Source of the DNA: Chryseobacterium sp. OSA05B
Lineage (GTDB): Bacteria; Bacteroidota; Bacteroidia; Flavobacteriales; Weeksellaceae
DNA: 64,000 nt
Assembly: GCF_019970065.1 (NCBI RefSeq)
Contig: NZ_JAHXYH010000001.1
Span: 1,302,001 to 1,366,000 of the forward strand
Direction of reading: 5' to 3'
Shown here: piece by piece, positions 25,921-35,244 of the stretch
Numbering within the stretch: the first letter of the stretch is position 1
Layout: each line of letters begins with the position of its first letter
Notes under the pieces: generated by a model
Told to the model about the DNA's origin: nothing
Databases searched by the model: none
The model's input: the letters and a program-made list of their open reading frames with translations, nothing else
Translations under genes and position numbers: made by a program

Positions 25921-25956
25921 CCCCGTTCAGGATTTCTGAGTGGGGTTGTTTTTTAT
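25921..25956 (+). terminator. Rho-independent terminator
   Basis: The stem CCCCGTTCAG / CTGAGTGGGG with two G-U pairs is followed by TTGTTTTTT. Confidence 0.7.
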
Positions 25957-26142
25957 GAATTTTTTTATTTTTAAAAAGGAAGCTGTAAGGCACTGTCAAT
26001 TATTCTTATTATATTTCCATCAGATAATATAAACAACAATCATATCTTTATTTTTAAGTTAAATATAAAACCATATTTAAATTTCAATAATTTTTTGCCC
26101 GTTTTTTGCTGATACCTTTATACACCCACAAAATATAACATC

Positions 26143-26895
26143 ATGAAAAAGCTTCTCATCTTAATTCCCTGTTTCCTGCTTTCCGAAGCAGATGCACAGG
26201 AAGTTCAGGCTGTTCCCTCGGAAAAAATGAATATCATTAAGACCAACGTTACAGCGTATGCATTCAGAAACATCAACCTGTCTTATGAAAGAGCGATTAA
26301 CCAATGGTTCTCCCTCAATATAGGTTTCGGAACAATGACACAGGGGAAAGTTCCTTTCATCAATGCTTTTTTGAAAGATGAAGATGAGAAAAGATTTCAA
26401 AATCTAAGGGTAAAGGCCACCAATTTCACCATCGAGCCCAGATTCTATATTGGGAAAGGCTATGGAAAAGGATTCTATTTCGCTCCCTACTATCGGTATT
26501 CCGATGTTTCATCCAATAGTTTTGATTTCTATTATGATTATGACGCCATTGATGGAAATACCTACCAGATTCCATTGAAAGGTCAGGGAAGCACAAGCGG
26601 AAACAGTGGCGGACTGATGGTTGGTGTACAGTTTTTCCTAACCAGAAGCCAAAATCTGGTTCTTGATTTCTGGATCGCCGGTGCCCATTACGGAAGCGGA
26701 AAAGGAGATTTCACAATGACCAGCGATTATGTCCTGACTCCGGAAATGCAGGCTCAGCTTAAAAAAGAAATTGAAAATCTGGATATCCCGTTTGTAGACT
26801 ACACCGTAGAAACAAATGCCAGTGGAGCCAAAGTAAAAGTGGACGGACCGTGGGCCGGTTTTCGAAGCGGGCTATCGATTGGATACAGGTTCTAA
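26143..26895 (+). CDS. Outer-membrane beta-barrel-type protein (DUF3575-like)
   Basis: The protein has 250 aa with a signal peptide (residues 1-18, ending EADAQ). The mature protein starts NIIKTNVTAYAFRNINLSYE, the DUF3575-like entry strand, and continues with alternating aromatic strands (FSLNIGFGTMTQ, FYFAPYYRYSDVSSN, LVLDFWIAGAHYGSGKG). It ends FRSGLSIGYRF with the C-terminal Phe typical of barrels. Its role is unknown. A terminator follows at 26914. Confidence 0.8.
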   Translation: MKKLLILIPCFLLSEADAQEVQAVPSEKMNIIKTNVTAYAFRNINLSYERAINQWFSLNIGFGTMTQGKVPFINAFLKDEDEKRFQNLRVKATNFTIEPRFYIGKGYGKGFYFAPYYRYSDVSSNSFDFYYDYDAIDGNTYQIPLKGQGSTSGNSGGLMVGVQFFLTRSQNLVLDFWIAGAHYGSGKGDFTMTSDYVLTPEMQAQLKKEIENLDIPFVDYTVETNASGAKVKVDGPWAGFRSGLSIGYRF

Positions 26896-26913
26896 ATCCA
26901 TAATTAAAAAATA

Positions 26914-26942
26914 CCGTTCTTTATTTTCTGAACGGTTTTTTT
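26914..26942 (+). terminator. Rho-independent terminator
   Basis: A perfect 6-bp stem CCGTTC / GAACGG (26914-26919, 26930-26935) is followed by seven T. Confidence 0.75.
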
Positions 26943-26987
26943 ATATCTTTAAACCGGATAACCGTATATCCCGTTTAATAATTTCGC

Positions 26988-27665
26988 ATGAAAATTCTCA
27001 TCATTGAAGACCATAAAGATCTTGCGTCCAACATCACAGACTATCTTAAAAAAGAAGATTACGTCTGTGAAGTAGCTTCTGATGCGAAAGAAGCTATAGA
27101 CAAAATAGAACTTTTTGAGTACGACTGCATTCTCCTGGACCTTATGCTTCCCGACGGAAACGGGCTGGATATTCTGAAACATATTAAAAACTATGCCCCC
27201 GGGGCAAGTGTCATTATTGTTTCTGCAAAAAATTCTTTAGACACCAAGCTGACCGGACTGGATGATGGAGCTGATGACTATATCACCAAGCCATTTTCTT
27301 TACCCGAGCTTCACTCCAGGATAAAAGCGGTACTCAGAAGAAAAACTCCGGAAGCCAACCGCATTCTAAGCTTCAATGAAATTAAAATTGATCTGGAATC
27401 TAAAGAATGCAGAATCAATGAACAACTGGTCAATCTTACCAAAAAGGAACTGAACCTGCTGATTTATTTCATCAACAATCAGAACAGGATGCTTTCCAAA
27501 CAGGCTATTGCCAGTCATCTTTGGGGTGATTATACCTACAGTATTGACAATGTAGACTTCGTTTATCAGCATTTAAAAAACTTACGGAAGAAGGTTATTG
27601 ATGCGGGTGGAAAAGATTATCTGCAGACTGTTTACGGATTGGGCTATAAATGGATTGATAAATGA
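26988..27665 (+). CDS. OmpR-family response regulator
   Basis: The protein has 225 aa. The receiver domain has MKILIIEDHKDLASN, YDCILLDLMLPDGNGLDIL with the phosphorylated Asp, and DDYITKPFSLPELHSRIKAV. The C-terminal winged helix is at about 130-225 (LTKKELNLLIYFINNQNRML, YTYSIDNVDFVYQHLKNLRK, LQTVYGLGYKW). The gene overlaps the kinase gene by ATGA. A likely target is the porin downstream, whose upstream region has a 7-bp direct repeat with 11-bp period (28981-28998). Confidence 0.94.
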   Translation: MKILIIEDHKDLASNITDYLKKEDYVCEVASDAKEAIDKIELFEYDCILLDLMLPDGNGLDILKHIKNYAPGASVIIVSAKNSLDTKLTGLDDGADDYITKPFSLPELHSRIKAVLRRKTPEANRILSFNEIKIDLESKECRINEQLVNLTKKELNLLIYFINNQNRMLSKQAIASHLWGDYTYSIDNVDFVYQHLKNLRKKVIDAGGKDYLQTVYGLGYKWIDK

Positions 27666-28930
27666 ATTTAAGTTTCCGTTTTGCCAGAGCATTTACCGTA
27701 TTGGTATTTTTCGTACTGATCACCGGTTTTGCGATCCTTTATTTTGCTTTTGAAAGGGCAACGATGCGTTCTGCTATTCTCAAACTTGAGGATTTAAACA
27801 GTTATGTAGCCCGAAGGCTGGAAAGTGATCCCGCTTACGATTACTTAAAATTTCATCACGGACAGATTCAGGTGAAAATTCTTCCTGCAGAATCTAAAAA
27901 TTTTAAGGAAAAAATCATTGAGGAGAAATACATCTGGAATAAAAGTATCCAGTCACACATGAACAGGATCACGGTGACTACGTATCCCTTAATTAAGCAG
28001 AAAAGATACGCTATTACCAGTGTAAGATACATTACGATCATTGAGAATAATTTTCTGATGAGCATCATCATGGTTATTGCATGGATTATGGTTTTTCTGA
28101 TCATTCTTACCATCATTGTGAGTATTCTGGTTTCTAAAAAAATCCTTGAACCTTTTTATCATGCAATAGATGAAATCAAGAAATTCAGTTTGAGAGACAA
28201 CCGCTCCATGGACCTGATGAAAACGGAAACCGAAGAATTCAAATCATTAAACAGATTCCTGTTAAAAATGTCAGAAAGTTCCAAAAAGGATTATCATCTG
28301 CTGGAAGAGCTTTCGGAAAATACATCTCATGAACTACAAACACCATTAGCTTCTATCAAAGGAAAAATCGAACTGCTGATGGACAGTGAGCTTTCGCAAA
28401 ACCAACTGATCACACTTTCTTCCATGAATGATGAACTGGACAGGCTTTCATCGATTAATCAATCTCTTATTCTTCTTGCCAAACTTGAACATTTTGAAAA
28501 AAATGATTCCCAGCTTATCAATTTTTCAGAACTGCTTCAGGAAAGGCTTCTCTATTTTGAAGATATTTTTGAAATACAGAATCTAACGGTGACAAAAGAT
28601 ATCCAGCAGGAAGTTTATCTCAATTTTGATCAGAATCTGGCTACGATCGTTATCAACAACCTCATCAATAATTCCAAAAGACATAATATAGAAAACGGAA
28701 AAATCTCAATAATGCTTACGGAAAGCTATTTACAGATATCCAATACGGGAAATCCTCCCACTGTTCCTACTGAAGAATTATTCAAGAGATTCAGACGCGG
28801 AAACCCCAATCAGAATTCCATCGGCATTGGTTTGGCCCTCGTGAAGAAAATTTTGGAGATTTATGACACTGAAATATTCTATCAATTTGAGAACAATCTG
28901 CATATTACAAGAATCAATTTCGTAAAATAA
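27662..28930 (+). CDS. Sensor histidine kinase of an OmpR-type two-component pair
   Basis: The protein has 422 aa. TM1 lies at about residues 8-29 and TM2 at about 124-150, around a periplasmic domain of roughly 90 residues. A short HAMP-like linker follows. The dimerisation box ENTSHELQTPLASIKGKIEL carries the phospho-acceptor His near residue 223. ATPase motifs are IVINNLINNSKRHN (N box) and IGIGLALVKKIL (G2 box). The sensor domain is of unknown ligand; the porin and transporter downstream suggest a nutrient. Confidence 0.94.
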   Translation: MNLSFRFARAFTVLVFFVLITGFAILYFAFERATMRSAILKLEDLNSYVARRLESDPAYDYLKFHHGQIQVKILPAESKNFKEKIIEEKYIWNKSIQSHMNRITVTTYPLIKQKRYAITSVRYITIIENNFLMSIIMVIAWIMVFLIILTIIVSILVSKKILEPFYHAIDEIKKFSLRDNRSMDLMKTETEEFKSLNRFLLKMSESSKKDYHLLEELSENTSHELQTPLASIKGKIELLMDSELSQNQLITLSSMNDELDRLSSINQSLILLAKLEHFEKNDSQLINFSELLQERLLYFEDIFEIQNLTVTKDIQQEVYLNFDQNLATIVINNLINNSKRHNIENGKISIMLTESYLQISNTGNPPTVPTEELFKRFRRGNPNQNSIGIGLALVKKILEIYDTEIFYQFENNLHITRINFVK

Positions 28931-28980
28931 AATACTGAATTTCAAAAACATAACATCAAATGATTCAATTTTGTGAAAAC

Positions 28981-28998
28981 TTCAGAATTTCTTCAGAA
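28981..28998 (+). promoter_or_regulatory. Direct repeat, candidate OmpR-type regulator box
   Basis: TTCAGAA (28981-28987) is repeated at 28992-28998, separated by TTTC. This gives the 11-bp period seen in OmpR/PhoB-type binding sites. It sits 35 bp before the porin start and directly after the two-component pair. Binding is inferred. Confidence 0.45.
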
Positions 28999-29032
28999 TG
29001 TATTTATTGTTTAGGTGCAAATAAAAGCGCCA

Positions 29033-30445
29033 ATGAAAAAACTACTTATCATTTTCAGTTTTACGGTTATGCAGTGTATGTACGGTCAGGATACGGTGAG
29101 TATTAAAAAAAATACTGAAGAGGTTTCTTCCGAGAAAAATCCTTTGGATGTAGGAGAGCTTAAAATCAATCTTAATGCTAAAGGCGACAAATGGCTGAAA
29201 TTCGGTATTTCCAGCCAGATCTGGCTCCGCAGTATAGATAACAATCCGGGAACCCTGGTGAACGGAGTTCCTCAGGAACAAACCTACGATGCCAGCATCC
29301 GGAGAATGAGACTGATCATTCAAAGCCAGGTCACTCCGTTTTATTCTGTCTTTTTACAGATGGGAATCAATAACCAGAGTTTTATTTCAGGCGGCGGAAC
29401 CGGTACCGGAAACAATGGAGCCGGAAAAAAAGCCCCTTTCTTTTTTCATGATGCTTATAATGAATTCGCGGTTATTCCAAGAAATGATTTCCAGACAGGA
29501 AAACCAAACAAAAACAATCTGTACTTTGGCGCAGGACTGCATTCATGGAATGGCGTAAGCAGGCTGACCAATGCCAGTACCACCAAAATGCTCGCAGGTG
29601 ATATTCCTGTTTTCAATTTTCCAATGATAGAAATAGCCGATCAGTTTTCAAGACAGCTGGGAATTTTTGTCCATGGGGAGTTGGATAGGATTAATTACCG
29701 TTTCAGCTTTAACAAACCTTTTGCTACCAGTTTGAAACCAGCCATTGGAGGTGCTGCTGTGGATAACAACCAAAGTGGAAAACTGTCTTATTCCGGATAT
29801 GCATTCTACCAGTTTTTCAACAAAGAAACTACGGTGACTTCTTTTCTCCCGGGAAATAATTTAGCTACCAAGAAAGTATTGAATCTTGGAGTTGGCTTTT
29901 ATACCAATAAAGAAGCAACGAAATCTCAACCGTCTGAAAATGTTTTCGAATCTCATGATGTTAATATTCTGGGCGCAGATGTTTATACGGAACTTCCCTT
30001 AGGAGATAAAAGTAAGGAAATGGGATTGACGCTCTATTCTGTTTTTTACAATTATAATTACGGTCCCAACTATTTAAGAATAAGCGGTCTTTTGAATCCC
30101 GGAACACCCAACGCAGATTTCATGGGACAAAAAGCTCTCGAGGGCGCCGGAAACAACAGGGTTTTGATGGGAACAGGAAATATCTGGTTTTCACAGATGG
30201 GTTTTGTACTTCCGAAATTCAGTAAAATTCTGAAGGTTCAGCCATTTGTCAATTATGCTCTGAAAGATATGAAGGCGCTTAATCAAAGTGGAAGCTATTA
30301 TGACATTGGAGCCAATTTTTATCTCTATGGTCAAAACGCAAGAATCGTTGCCCAATACAGCAGCAGACCGCTTTATGACCTTACATCCAAAACAATTTTT
30401 GACAGAAAAGGTGAATTTTTGCTGTCTTTTCAAATCGTACTTTAA
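29033..30445 (+). CDS. Outer-membrane porin-like protein
   Basis: The protein has 470 aa from ATG 29033; an upstream GTG at 29015 adds residues before the signal peptide. The signal peptide is LLIIFSFTVMQCMYGQ. The mature protein is a beta-barrel with WLKFGISSQIWLRSIDNNPG, SIRRMRLIIQSQVTPFYSVF (a porin O/P-type strand pair), a Gly-rich loop, many alternating strands, and a C-terminal FLLSFQIVL. The MHS transporter begins 21 bp downstream. The pair probably moves an organic acid across outer and inner membranes under control of the adjacent kinase. Confidence 0.85.
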   Translation: MKKLLIIFSFTVMQCMYGQDTVSIKKNTEEVSSEKNPLDVGELKINLNAKGDKWLKFGISSQIWLRSIDNNPGTLVNGVPQEQTYDASIRRMRLIIQSQVTPFYSVFLQMGINNQSFISGGGTGTGNNGAGKKAPFFFHDAYNEFAVIPRNDFQTGKPNKNNLYFGAGLHSWNGVSRLTNASTTKMLAGDIPVFNFPMIEIADQFSRQLGIFVHGELDRINYRFSFNKPFATSLKPAIGGAAVDNNQSGKLSYSGYAFYQFFNKETTVTSFLPGNNLATKKVLNLGVGFYTNKEATKSQPSENVFESHDVNILGADVYTELPLGDKSKEMGLTLYSVFYNYNYGPNYLRISGLLNPGTPNADFMGQKALEGAGNNRVLMGTGNIWFSQMGFVLPKFSKILKVQPFVNYALKDMKALNQSGSYYDIGANFYLYGQNARIVAQYSSRPLYDLTSKTIFDRKGEFLLSFQIVL

Positions 30446-30466
30446 AAAATTTAATATCTTACTCAT

Positions 30467-31759
30467 ATGAATACTACTCAAATTACAACTGCTCAAAGGA
30501 TCAAAGCCATTGTGGGCGGTTCCGTAGGAAACCTGGTCGAATGGTACGACTGGTATGCTTACGCCGCTTTCGCGATTTATTTTTCCAATTCCTTTTTCCC
30601 GGATTCCGACCTGAATGCCCAATTGATGAATACGGCAGGAATTTTTGCTGTAGGCTTCCTGATGCGACCTATCGGAGGCTGGATTTTCGGAAGTATTGCA
30701 GATAAGATCGGGAGAAAAAAAGCGATGACGCTTTCTGTTTTGCTGATGTCTTTCGGTTCGCTGCTTATTGCTCTTACCCCAACTTACAAAACCATAGGTA
30801 TTTTAGCTCCTGCTCTATTATTAATTGCCAGACTCTTGCAGGGATTGAGCGTGGGTGGGGAATATGGCGTTTCTGCAACCTACCTCAGCGAGATGGCATC
30901 GGAAAACCGAAGAGGATTTTATTCGAGCTTTCAATATGTAACGCTTATAGGAGGACAGCTGATCGCGTTGGGAATTCAGTTGATTCTGCAGAAACTGCTT
31001 TTAACAGAGACTCAGCTTGAAGAATGAGGCTGGAGAATTCCATTCGTCATCGGAGCTTTACTTTCTGTTATTGCTTTGTATTTAAGAGCCAATCTTCACG
31101 AAACGGAAGCTTTTGAGAATAAAAAAGAGGTTAACGACAAGAAAAAAGGAACCGTTACAGAGCTTCTGAAACACCCGAAAGCATTACTTACTGTAATTGG
31201 ACTTACTTTAGGAGGAACTCTGGCTTTTTACACCTATACTACCTACATGCAGAAGTTCTTGGTGAATACTGTTCATCTTACCAAAGAACAGTCTACCCTG
31301 ATTTCTTTTGTTTCCCTGTTTATATTTGCCTGCCTGCAGCCTGTATTCGGGGCATTGTCGGATAGAATCGGAAGAAGACCCTTACTTTTAGGTTTTGGAA
31401 TCCTTGGAACATTATTTACGGTTCCACTTCTCACCGCTTTAAGTACAACTACTTCGATGTGGACTGCATTTTTCCTGATTATGGCAGCGCTTATTATTGT
31501 CAGCGGTTATACTTCCATCAATGCTGTTGTCAAAGCAGAACTCTTTCCTTCTGAGATCAGAGCGCTGGGAGTAGGTCTTCCATATGCGCTTACAGTGGCT
31601 ATTTTCGGAGGAACTGCAGAGTATATCGCCCTTTGGTTCAAGCAAGCGGGAACAGAACAGTATTTCTACTGGTATATCACCGGATGTATTTTGTTCTCAC
31701 TGATTGTATACGCCGGAATGAAGGACACAAAAGAAAACTCCTCACTGGACAAAGATTAA
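30467..31759 (+). pseudogene. MHS-family MFS transporter interrupted by an in-frame TGA
   Basis: Two parts in the same frame, 30467-31027 and 31028-31759, together make a normal-length transporter of about 430 residues. The first starts [40 protein letters not shown] (the MFS loop 2-3 motif). TGA at 31025-31027 falls immediately before GWRIPFVIGALL, a conserved block of metabolite:H+ symporters where Trp or another residue normally precedes Gly. A single TGG-to-TGA change would explain it. The related family takes up dicarboxylates such as alpha-ketoglutarate or proline/betaine. Without readthrough or sequencing error, the product is truncated after about six TM helices. Confidence 0.85.
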
Positions 31760-31779
31760 CATCAACAGCTATAAAAGCC

Positions 31780-31816
31780 GGGCGCCGCAGAGAATCTGCG
31801 GCGCCCATTTTATTTT
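31780..31816. terminator. Strong bidirectional terminator
   Basis: A perfect 11-bp GC-rich stem GGGCGCCGCAG (31780-31790) / CTGCGGCGCCC (31796-31806) has loop AGAAT. It is followed by ATTTTATTTTT. It lies between the transporter and a convergent small gene. Confidence 0.85.
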
Positions 31817-32028
31817 TAGTGGTAAGCCTTTTTAAATTTCTCCACCATACTGTCCAGATTATGACGCTGGACATACACGCTTTTTATTTCCTGGTATCTT
31901 GGTGACTTGTAAAAAACCTCGTGGAAATCCATGCTTCCATTCCCTACTTTCACTACTTTCTGTACATCGATATTCAGTTTTTTTAGCTCGTCTTTAAAGA
32001 CTTTAAATTCATCTTGTATGTTACTCAT
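31816..32028 (-). CDS. Small hypothetical protein
   Basis: The protein has 70 aa, charged and mostly helical (MSNIQDEFKVFKDELKKLN, then VYVQRHNLDSMVEKFKKAYH). It has no signal peptide. It converges on the transporter across a strong shared terminator, which supports a real transcription unit. I recognise no family. Confidence 0.6.
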   Translation of the reverse strand: MSNIQDEFKVFKDELKKLNIDVQKVVKVGNGSMDFHEVFYKSPRYQEIKSVYVQRHNLDSMVEKFKKAYH

Positions 32029-32672
32029 TTATATTTTTGGATTTTAGTTAAAAATTCAACTTTATACTTTATACCCTTCAGCAAGCTAGGGGCACCTTCT
32101 TAATTAGTAATAAAATTAGTGAATTTTCCAATATAACCATCAGGTAAATACTATTTTTTTACTCAATTTGATGATTTTATACGGATTTTACATTTTTTCA
32201 TAATTATAAAATAATTTCAAAGCTCAGAAATTTAATAGAAAACATTTTTAAAAAGCCTATTAAATCAGGAAAAACTATTAAAAAAATAAATCTTTGCATG
32301 AATAATATAAAGCAGCTGTAACGTGCTATTTTACAACACTATTATCTTGAAAACTTGTTGAAATAGCCCAAGTATCCAGAGAGTTTTAATGTATTTCATT
32401 TTAAGTTGTATAAAAATCAAATGTTTTAAGCGGGAGAAAAGACCATATTGATCAATGAATTTAAAGATTTTTAAATGTGAAATTAGCGTGTTGGAAAATC
32501 GTAAGGGCACGAGATTTAATAAAATATGGGTATGTTAAGGCCCAAGAAAATCAAAGATTTTCAGTAATGAATGAACGGTAAAGACAACTTTAAAAGAATA
32601 ATTTAAAACATTTTGTAACATTTTAAAAAAGTCTGTCTCTAAAAGGCATATTCACTTTAAAATTTTATAATC
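32029..32672. other. AT-rich 640-bp gap with hairpin and promoter signals
   Basis: No open frame of convincing size is seen on either strand. There is a perfect 7-bp hairpin GAAAATC AAA GATTTTC (32546-32562). Near the right end lies the ECF-type promoter listed separately. A moderately GC-richer stretch (32400-32560) might hold a small RNA, but I cannot fold it convincingly. Confidence 0.4.
32614..32640 (+). promoter_or_regulatory. Candidate ECF sigma-dependent promoter
   Basis: TGTAAC (32614-32619) and GTCT (32635-32638) are separated by 15 bp, the AAC ... GTC pattern of many ECF promoters. It lies 35 bp before the hydrolase gene that opens an operon encoding its own ECF sigma factor, so autoregulation is plausible. 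Confidence 0.4.
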
Positions 32673-33524
32673 ATGAAAAAATACAGAATCTTCTTTATCC
32701 TGATGTTAGTTTTTGCAGCAGCTTGCAATATATTCGGACAGACAAAAACGTATCCTTTTGAAATCAAAAAAACAGGGCAAGGCAAACAGGCAATTATTTT
32801 TATTCCCGGATTTGCTTCTTCGGGAGACGTTTGGAATGAAACGGTATCCAAATTTGATAGCAAATTTTCCTGCTATGTGTTAACCATGAAAGGATTTGCA
32901 GGCGTACAACCATTGGCAGATGCCAGTTTTAAGGATTGGGAAAAAGAAATTGCAGCTTATATCAAGGACCAGAAAATTGATAAGCCCATCATCATTGGGC
33001 ACAGTATGGGAGGCGGTCTGGCTATGGCATTAGCAGCAGATTATCCGGAACTTATTTCCAAAATAGTTGTTGTGGATGCTCTTCCATGTCTGGCTGCATT
33101 ATCGAATCCGAATTTCACCTCTAAAGAAAATAACGACTGCACGTCAACAATCAATACATTAAAAGCCATGAGTGATGAGCAGTTTAAACAAATGCAAACT
33201 GGCATGATCCCACGCCTTGTCGCAGATCCAGCTATGCAGGAAACCGTAATTGACTGGAGCGTGAAATCCGACCGGACCACTTTTGCCAAAATGTACTGCG
33301 ATTTTTCCAATACAGATTTACGTGAAAAAATTAAAACGATTCAATGTCCTTCGCTTATCCTTCTGGAATCTTATTTTGTTAATTTTAAACCGGCTATTGA
33401 AAATCAATATAAAAATTTAAAAAATGCAGATATGAGGTATGCTTCCAAAGGGCTTCATTTTATCATGTACGACGATAAAGAGTGGTATTTTGTACAGTTG
33501 AATAACTTTTTATCCTCCAAATAA
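32673..33524 (+). CDS. Exported alpha/beta hydrolase, first gene of a sigma-factor operon
   Basis: The protein has 283 aa. The N terminus is a signal peptide (FILMLVFAAACNIFGQ); the Cys could be lipidated, though the -3 residue is Ala rather than Leu. Catalytic features are IFIPGFASSGDVW (oxyanion region), the nucleophile elbow IIGHSMGGGLAMAL near residue 112, and a C-terminal His in SKGLHFIMYDD. The substrate is unknown. Its stop overlaps the ECF sigma start by one base (TAATG), so a periplasmic enzyme is translationally coupled to a sigma factor. Confidence 0.88.
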   Translation: MKKYRIFFILMLVFAAACNIFGQTKTYPFEIKKTGQGKQAIIFIPGFASSGDVWNETVSKFDSKFSCYVLTMKGFAGVQPLADASFKDWEKEIAAYIKDQKIDKPIIIGHSMGGGLAMALAADYPELISKIVVVDALPCLAALSNPNFTSKENNDCTSTINTLKAMSDEQFKQMQTGMIPRLVADPAMQETVIDWSVKSDRTTFAKMYCDFSNTDLREKIKTIQCPSLILLESYFVNFKPAIENQYKNLKNADMRYASKGLHFIMYDDKEWYFVQLNNFLSSK

Positions 33525-33994
33525 TGGTATTTGAAGATATATATGAGCTGTACTGGCAGAAGATATTCCGTTTATGCATGGGATATGTAAATAATTCTGA
33601 CCTGGCACAGGATCTCGCTCAGGAAACCTTCATTATTGTCTGGCGGCAACTTCCGAAATTCAGGAATGAATCCAGTATCAGGACATGGATCTTTAGAATT
33701 GCCTCCAATAACTGTTTAAAACAGATTGAAAAAGAGAAAAAATTTACGAAAGCGGAACTTCCCATTCATCTCGAAGAAAAAAAACAGGAATCTATGGAAC
33801 CGCAGATCCAGTTGCTGTATCAGTTTATTTCTGAGCTGCCTGAAACGGACAGAATCATTATTTCGATGGAACTTGAAGAAGTGAGACAGGCTGAAATTGC
33901 CGGTATTGTAGGACTTTCGGAATCCAATATAAGGGTAAGGATTCACAGGATAAAAGAAAAATTAACAAAAAGATTCAAAGAAAATGGCTACTAA
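33524..33994 (+). CDS. ECF-family RNA polymerase sigma factor
   Basis: The protein has 156 aa. Region 2 contains VNNSDLAQDLAQETFIIVWR and RTWIFRIASNNCLKQIE. Region 4 is at about 105-150 (LPETDRIIISMELEEVRQAE, IAGIVGLSESNIRVRIHRIK). It starts within the stop codon of the hydrolase and overlaps the next gene by 11 bp, giving three coupled genes. Downstream membrane protein is the likely anti-sigma factor. Targets probably include its own operon. Confidence 0.93.
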   Translation: MVFEDIYELYWQKIFRLCMGYVNNSDLAQDLAQETFIIVWRQLPKFRNESSIRTWIFRIASNNCLKQIEKEKKFTKAELPIHLEEKKQESMEPQIQLLYQFISELPETDRIIISMELEEVRQAEIAGIVGLSESNIRVRIHRIKEKLTKRFKENGY

Positions 33995-34574
33995 TATAGA
34001 TTTTAAAAACCTCTGGAAACAGCAGACTGCTGAAAAACCCAGTCTCGAAGAATTGCTTGGCAGACTTACGAAATTCAAAAACGAAAACTTAAAAAGGTTA
34101 TTGCTCACCAATATATTGCTGATCCTCACCAGCCTATTCATAGGATTTATCTGGTATTATTATCAGCCTCAGTTTCTATCTACCAAAATCGGAATTGTAT
34201 TGGTTATTCTGGCTATGGCTATTTTCCTGTTTGTTTATAATAAGCTGTTCAGGCTTATTTATAAACTCGACAGTACCCAAACGAATGCTGAATATCTGCA
34301 AAGTCTGTATTCACTGAAGAATAAGCAGAAATTTATGCAGACCACGATGCTGAACTTATATTTCATCATGCTGTTCGCTGGGATTAGCCTCTATATGTAT
34401 GAATACGCTTCAAGAATGGAGATGATGTATGCCGTTTTAACGTACGGGATCACTTTTTTTTGGGTAGCTTTCAACTGGTTCTATTTAAGACCCAAAACTA
34501 TCAGGAAACAGCAGGGAAAATTAAATGGATTAATTCATAAATTTGAAGAAATAAACCAACAGTTAAAGGAATAA
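33984..34574 (+). CDS. Membrane protein, candidate anti-sigma factor
   Basis: The protein has 196 aa. The N-terminal 35 residues are cytoplasmic (NLWKQQTAEKPSLEELLGRL). Four TM helices follow at about 38-57, 65-83, 112-133 and 142-162, and then a cytoplasmic tail. It has no zinc (HxxxCxxC) anti-sigma motif. Overlap with the sigma gene and its position make it the likely partner that holds the sigma factor at the membrane, but this is inference from context only. Confidence 0.7.
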   Translation: MATNIDFKNLWKQQTAEKPSLEELLGRLTKFKNENLKRLLLTNILLILTSLFIGFIWYYYQPQFLSTKIGIVLVILAMAIFLFVYNKLFRLIYKLDSTQTNAEYLQSLYSLKNKQKFMQTTMLNLYFIMLFAGISLYMYEYASRMEMMYAVLTYGITFFWVAFNWFYLRPKTIRKQQGKLNGLIHKFEEINQQLKE

Positions 34575-34632
34575 TAGATTTCCTGAGAAAAACCAAATTC
34601 AAGTTCTTTTATCCCCATTTAAATACATTCAG

Positions 34633-35244
34633 ATGAGTAATACCAACACCGATCACTGGGAAAACGTATATAAAACCAAAAATCCGGATCAGGTAAGCTG
34701 GACTCAGCAAAAACCACAGACCTCCCTCGATTTCATTCATTCCTGTGAATTGGGTAAAGATGCCAAAATCATTGATATCGGAGGCGGAGATAGTAATCTT
34801 GTAGATTTTTTACTGGATGAAGGCTATGAAAATATCACTGTGCTCGACATTTCATCAAAAGCTTTGGAAAAAGCAAAGGTAAGATTAGGAAGTAAGGCTG
34901 AAAAGGTAAAATGGATCGTAGCTGATATTACTAAATTTGATACGGATGAAACGTATGATATCTGGCACGACCGGGCAGCATTTCACTTTCTGACAACATC
35001 GGAACAGATCCTAAAATACACTTCCATAGCAAAGAAAAATGTACGGGGATTCATGATTATAGGAACTTTTTCCAAAAATGGCCCGATCAAGTGCAGCGGA
35101 CTTAAGATTCAGCAGTACGATGAACAATCAATGGCTGCTGGATTTGAATCAGATTTTGAAAAAATAAGATGTCATACCGTAAACCATATAACACCTTTTA
35201 ATACCGTACAAAATTTTGTATTTTGTAGATTTAAGAAAATATAA
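34633..35244 (+). CDS. SAM-dependent class I methyltransferase
   Basis: The protein has 203 aa. The SAM-binding motif I is AKIIDIGGGDSNLVDFLLDE near residue 48, motif II NITVLDISSKALEKAK, and motif III VADITKFDTDETYDIWHDRA. The opening DHWENVYKTKNPDQVSWTQ is typical of a Bacteroidetes subgroup. It is probably a small-molecule methyltransferase. Its target is unknown. It lies 58 bp after the sigma operon and may be separate. Confidence 0.9.
   Translation: MSNTNTDHWENVYKTKNPDQVSWTQQKPQTSLDFIHSCELGKDAKIIDIGGGDSNLVDFLLDEGYENITVLDISSKALEKAKVRLGSKAEKVKWIVADITKFDTDETYDIWHDRAAFHFLTTSEQILKYTSIAKKNVRGFMIIGTFSKNGPIKCSGLKIQQYDEQSMAAGFESDFEKIRCHTVNHITPFNTVQNFVFCRFKKI

Noticed and set aside
31025..31027. 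TGA read as tryptophan or selenocysteine in the transporter
   Set aside because: TGA ends other genes here (for example at 21544), no SECIS-like hairpin is evident, and transporters of this family are not selenoproteins.
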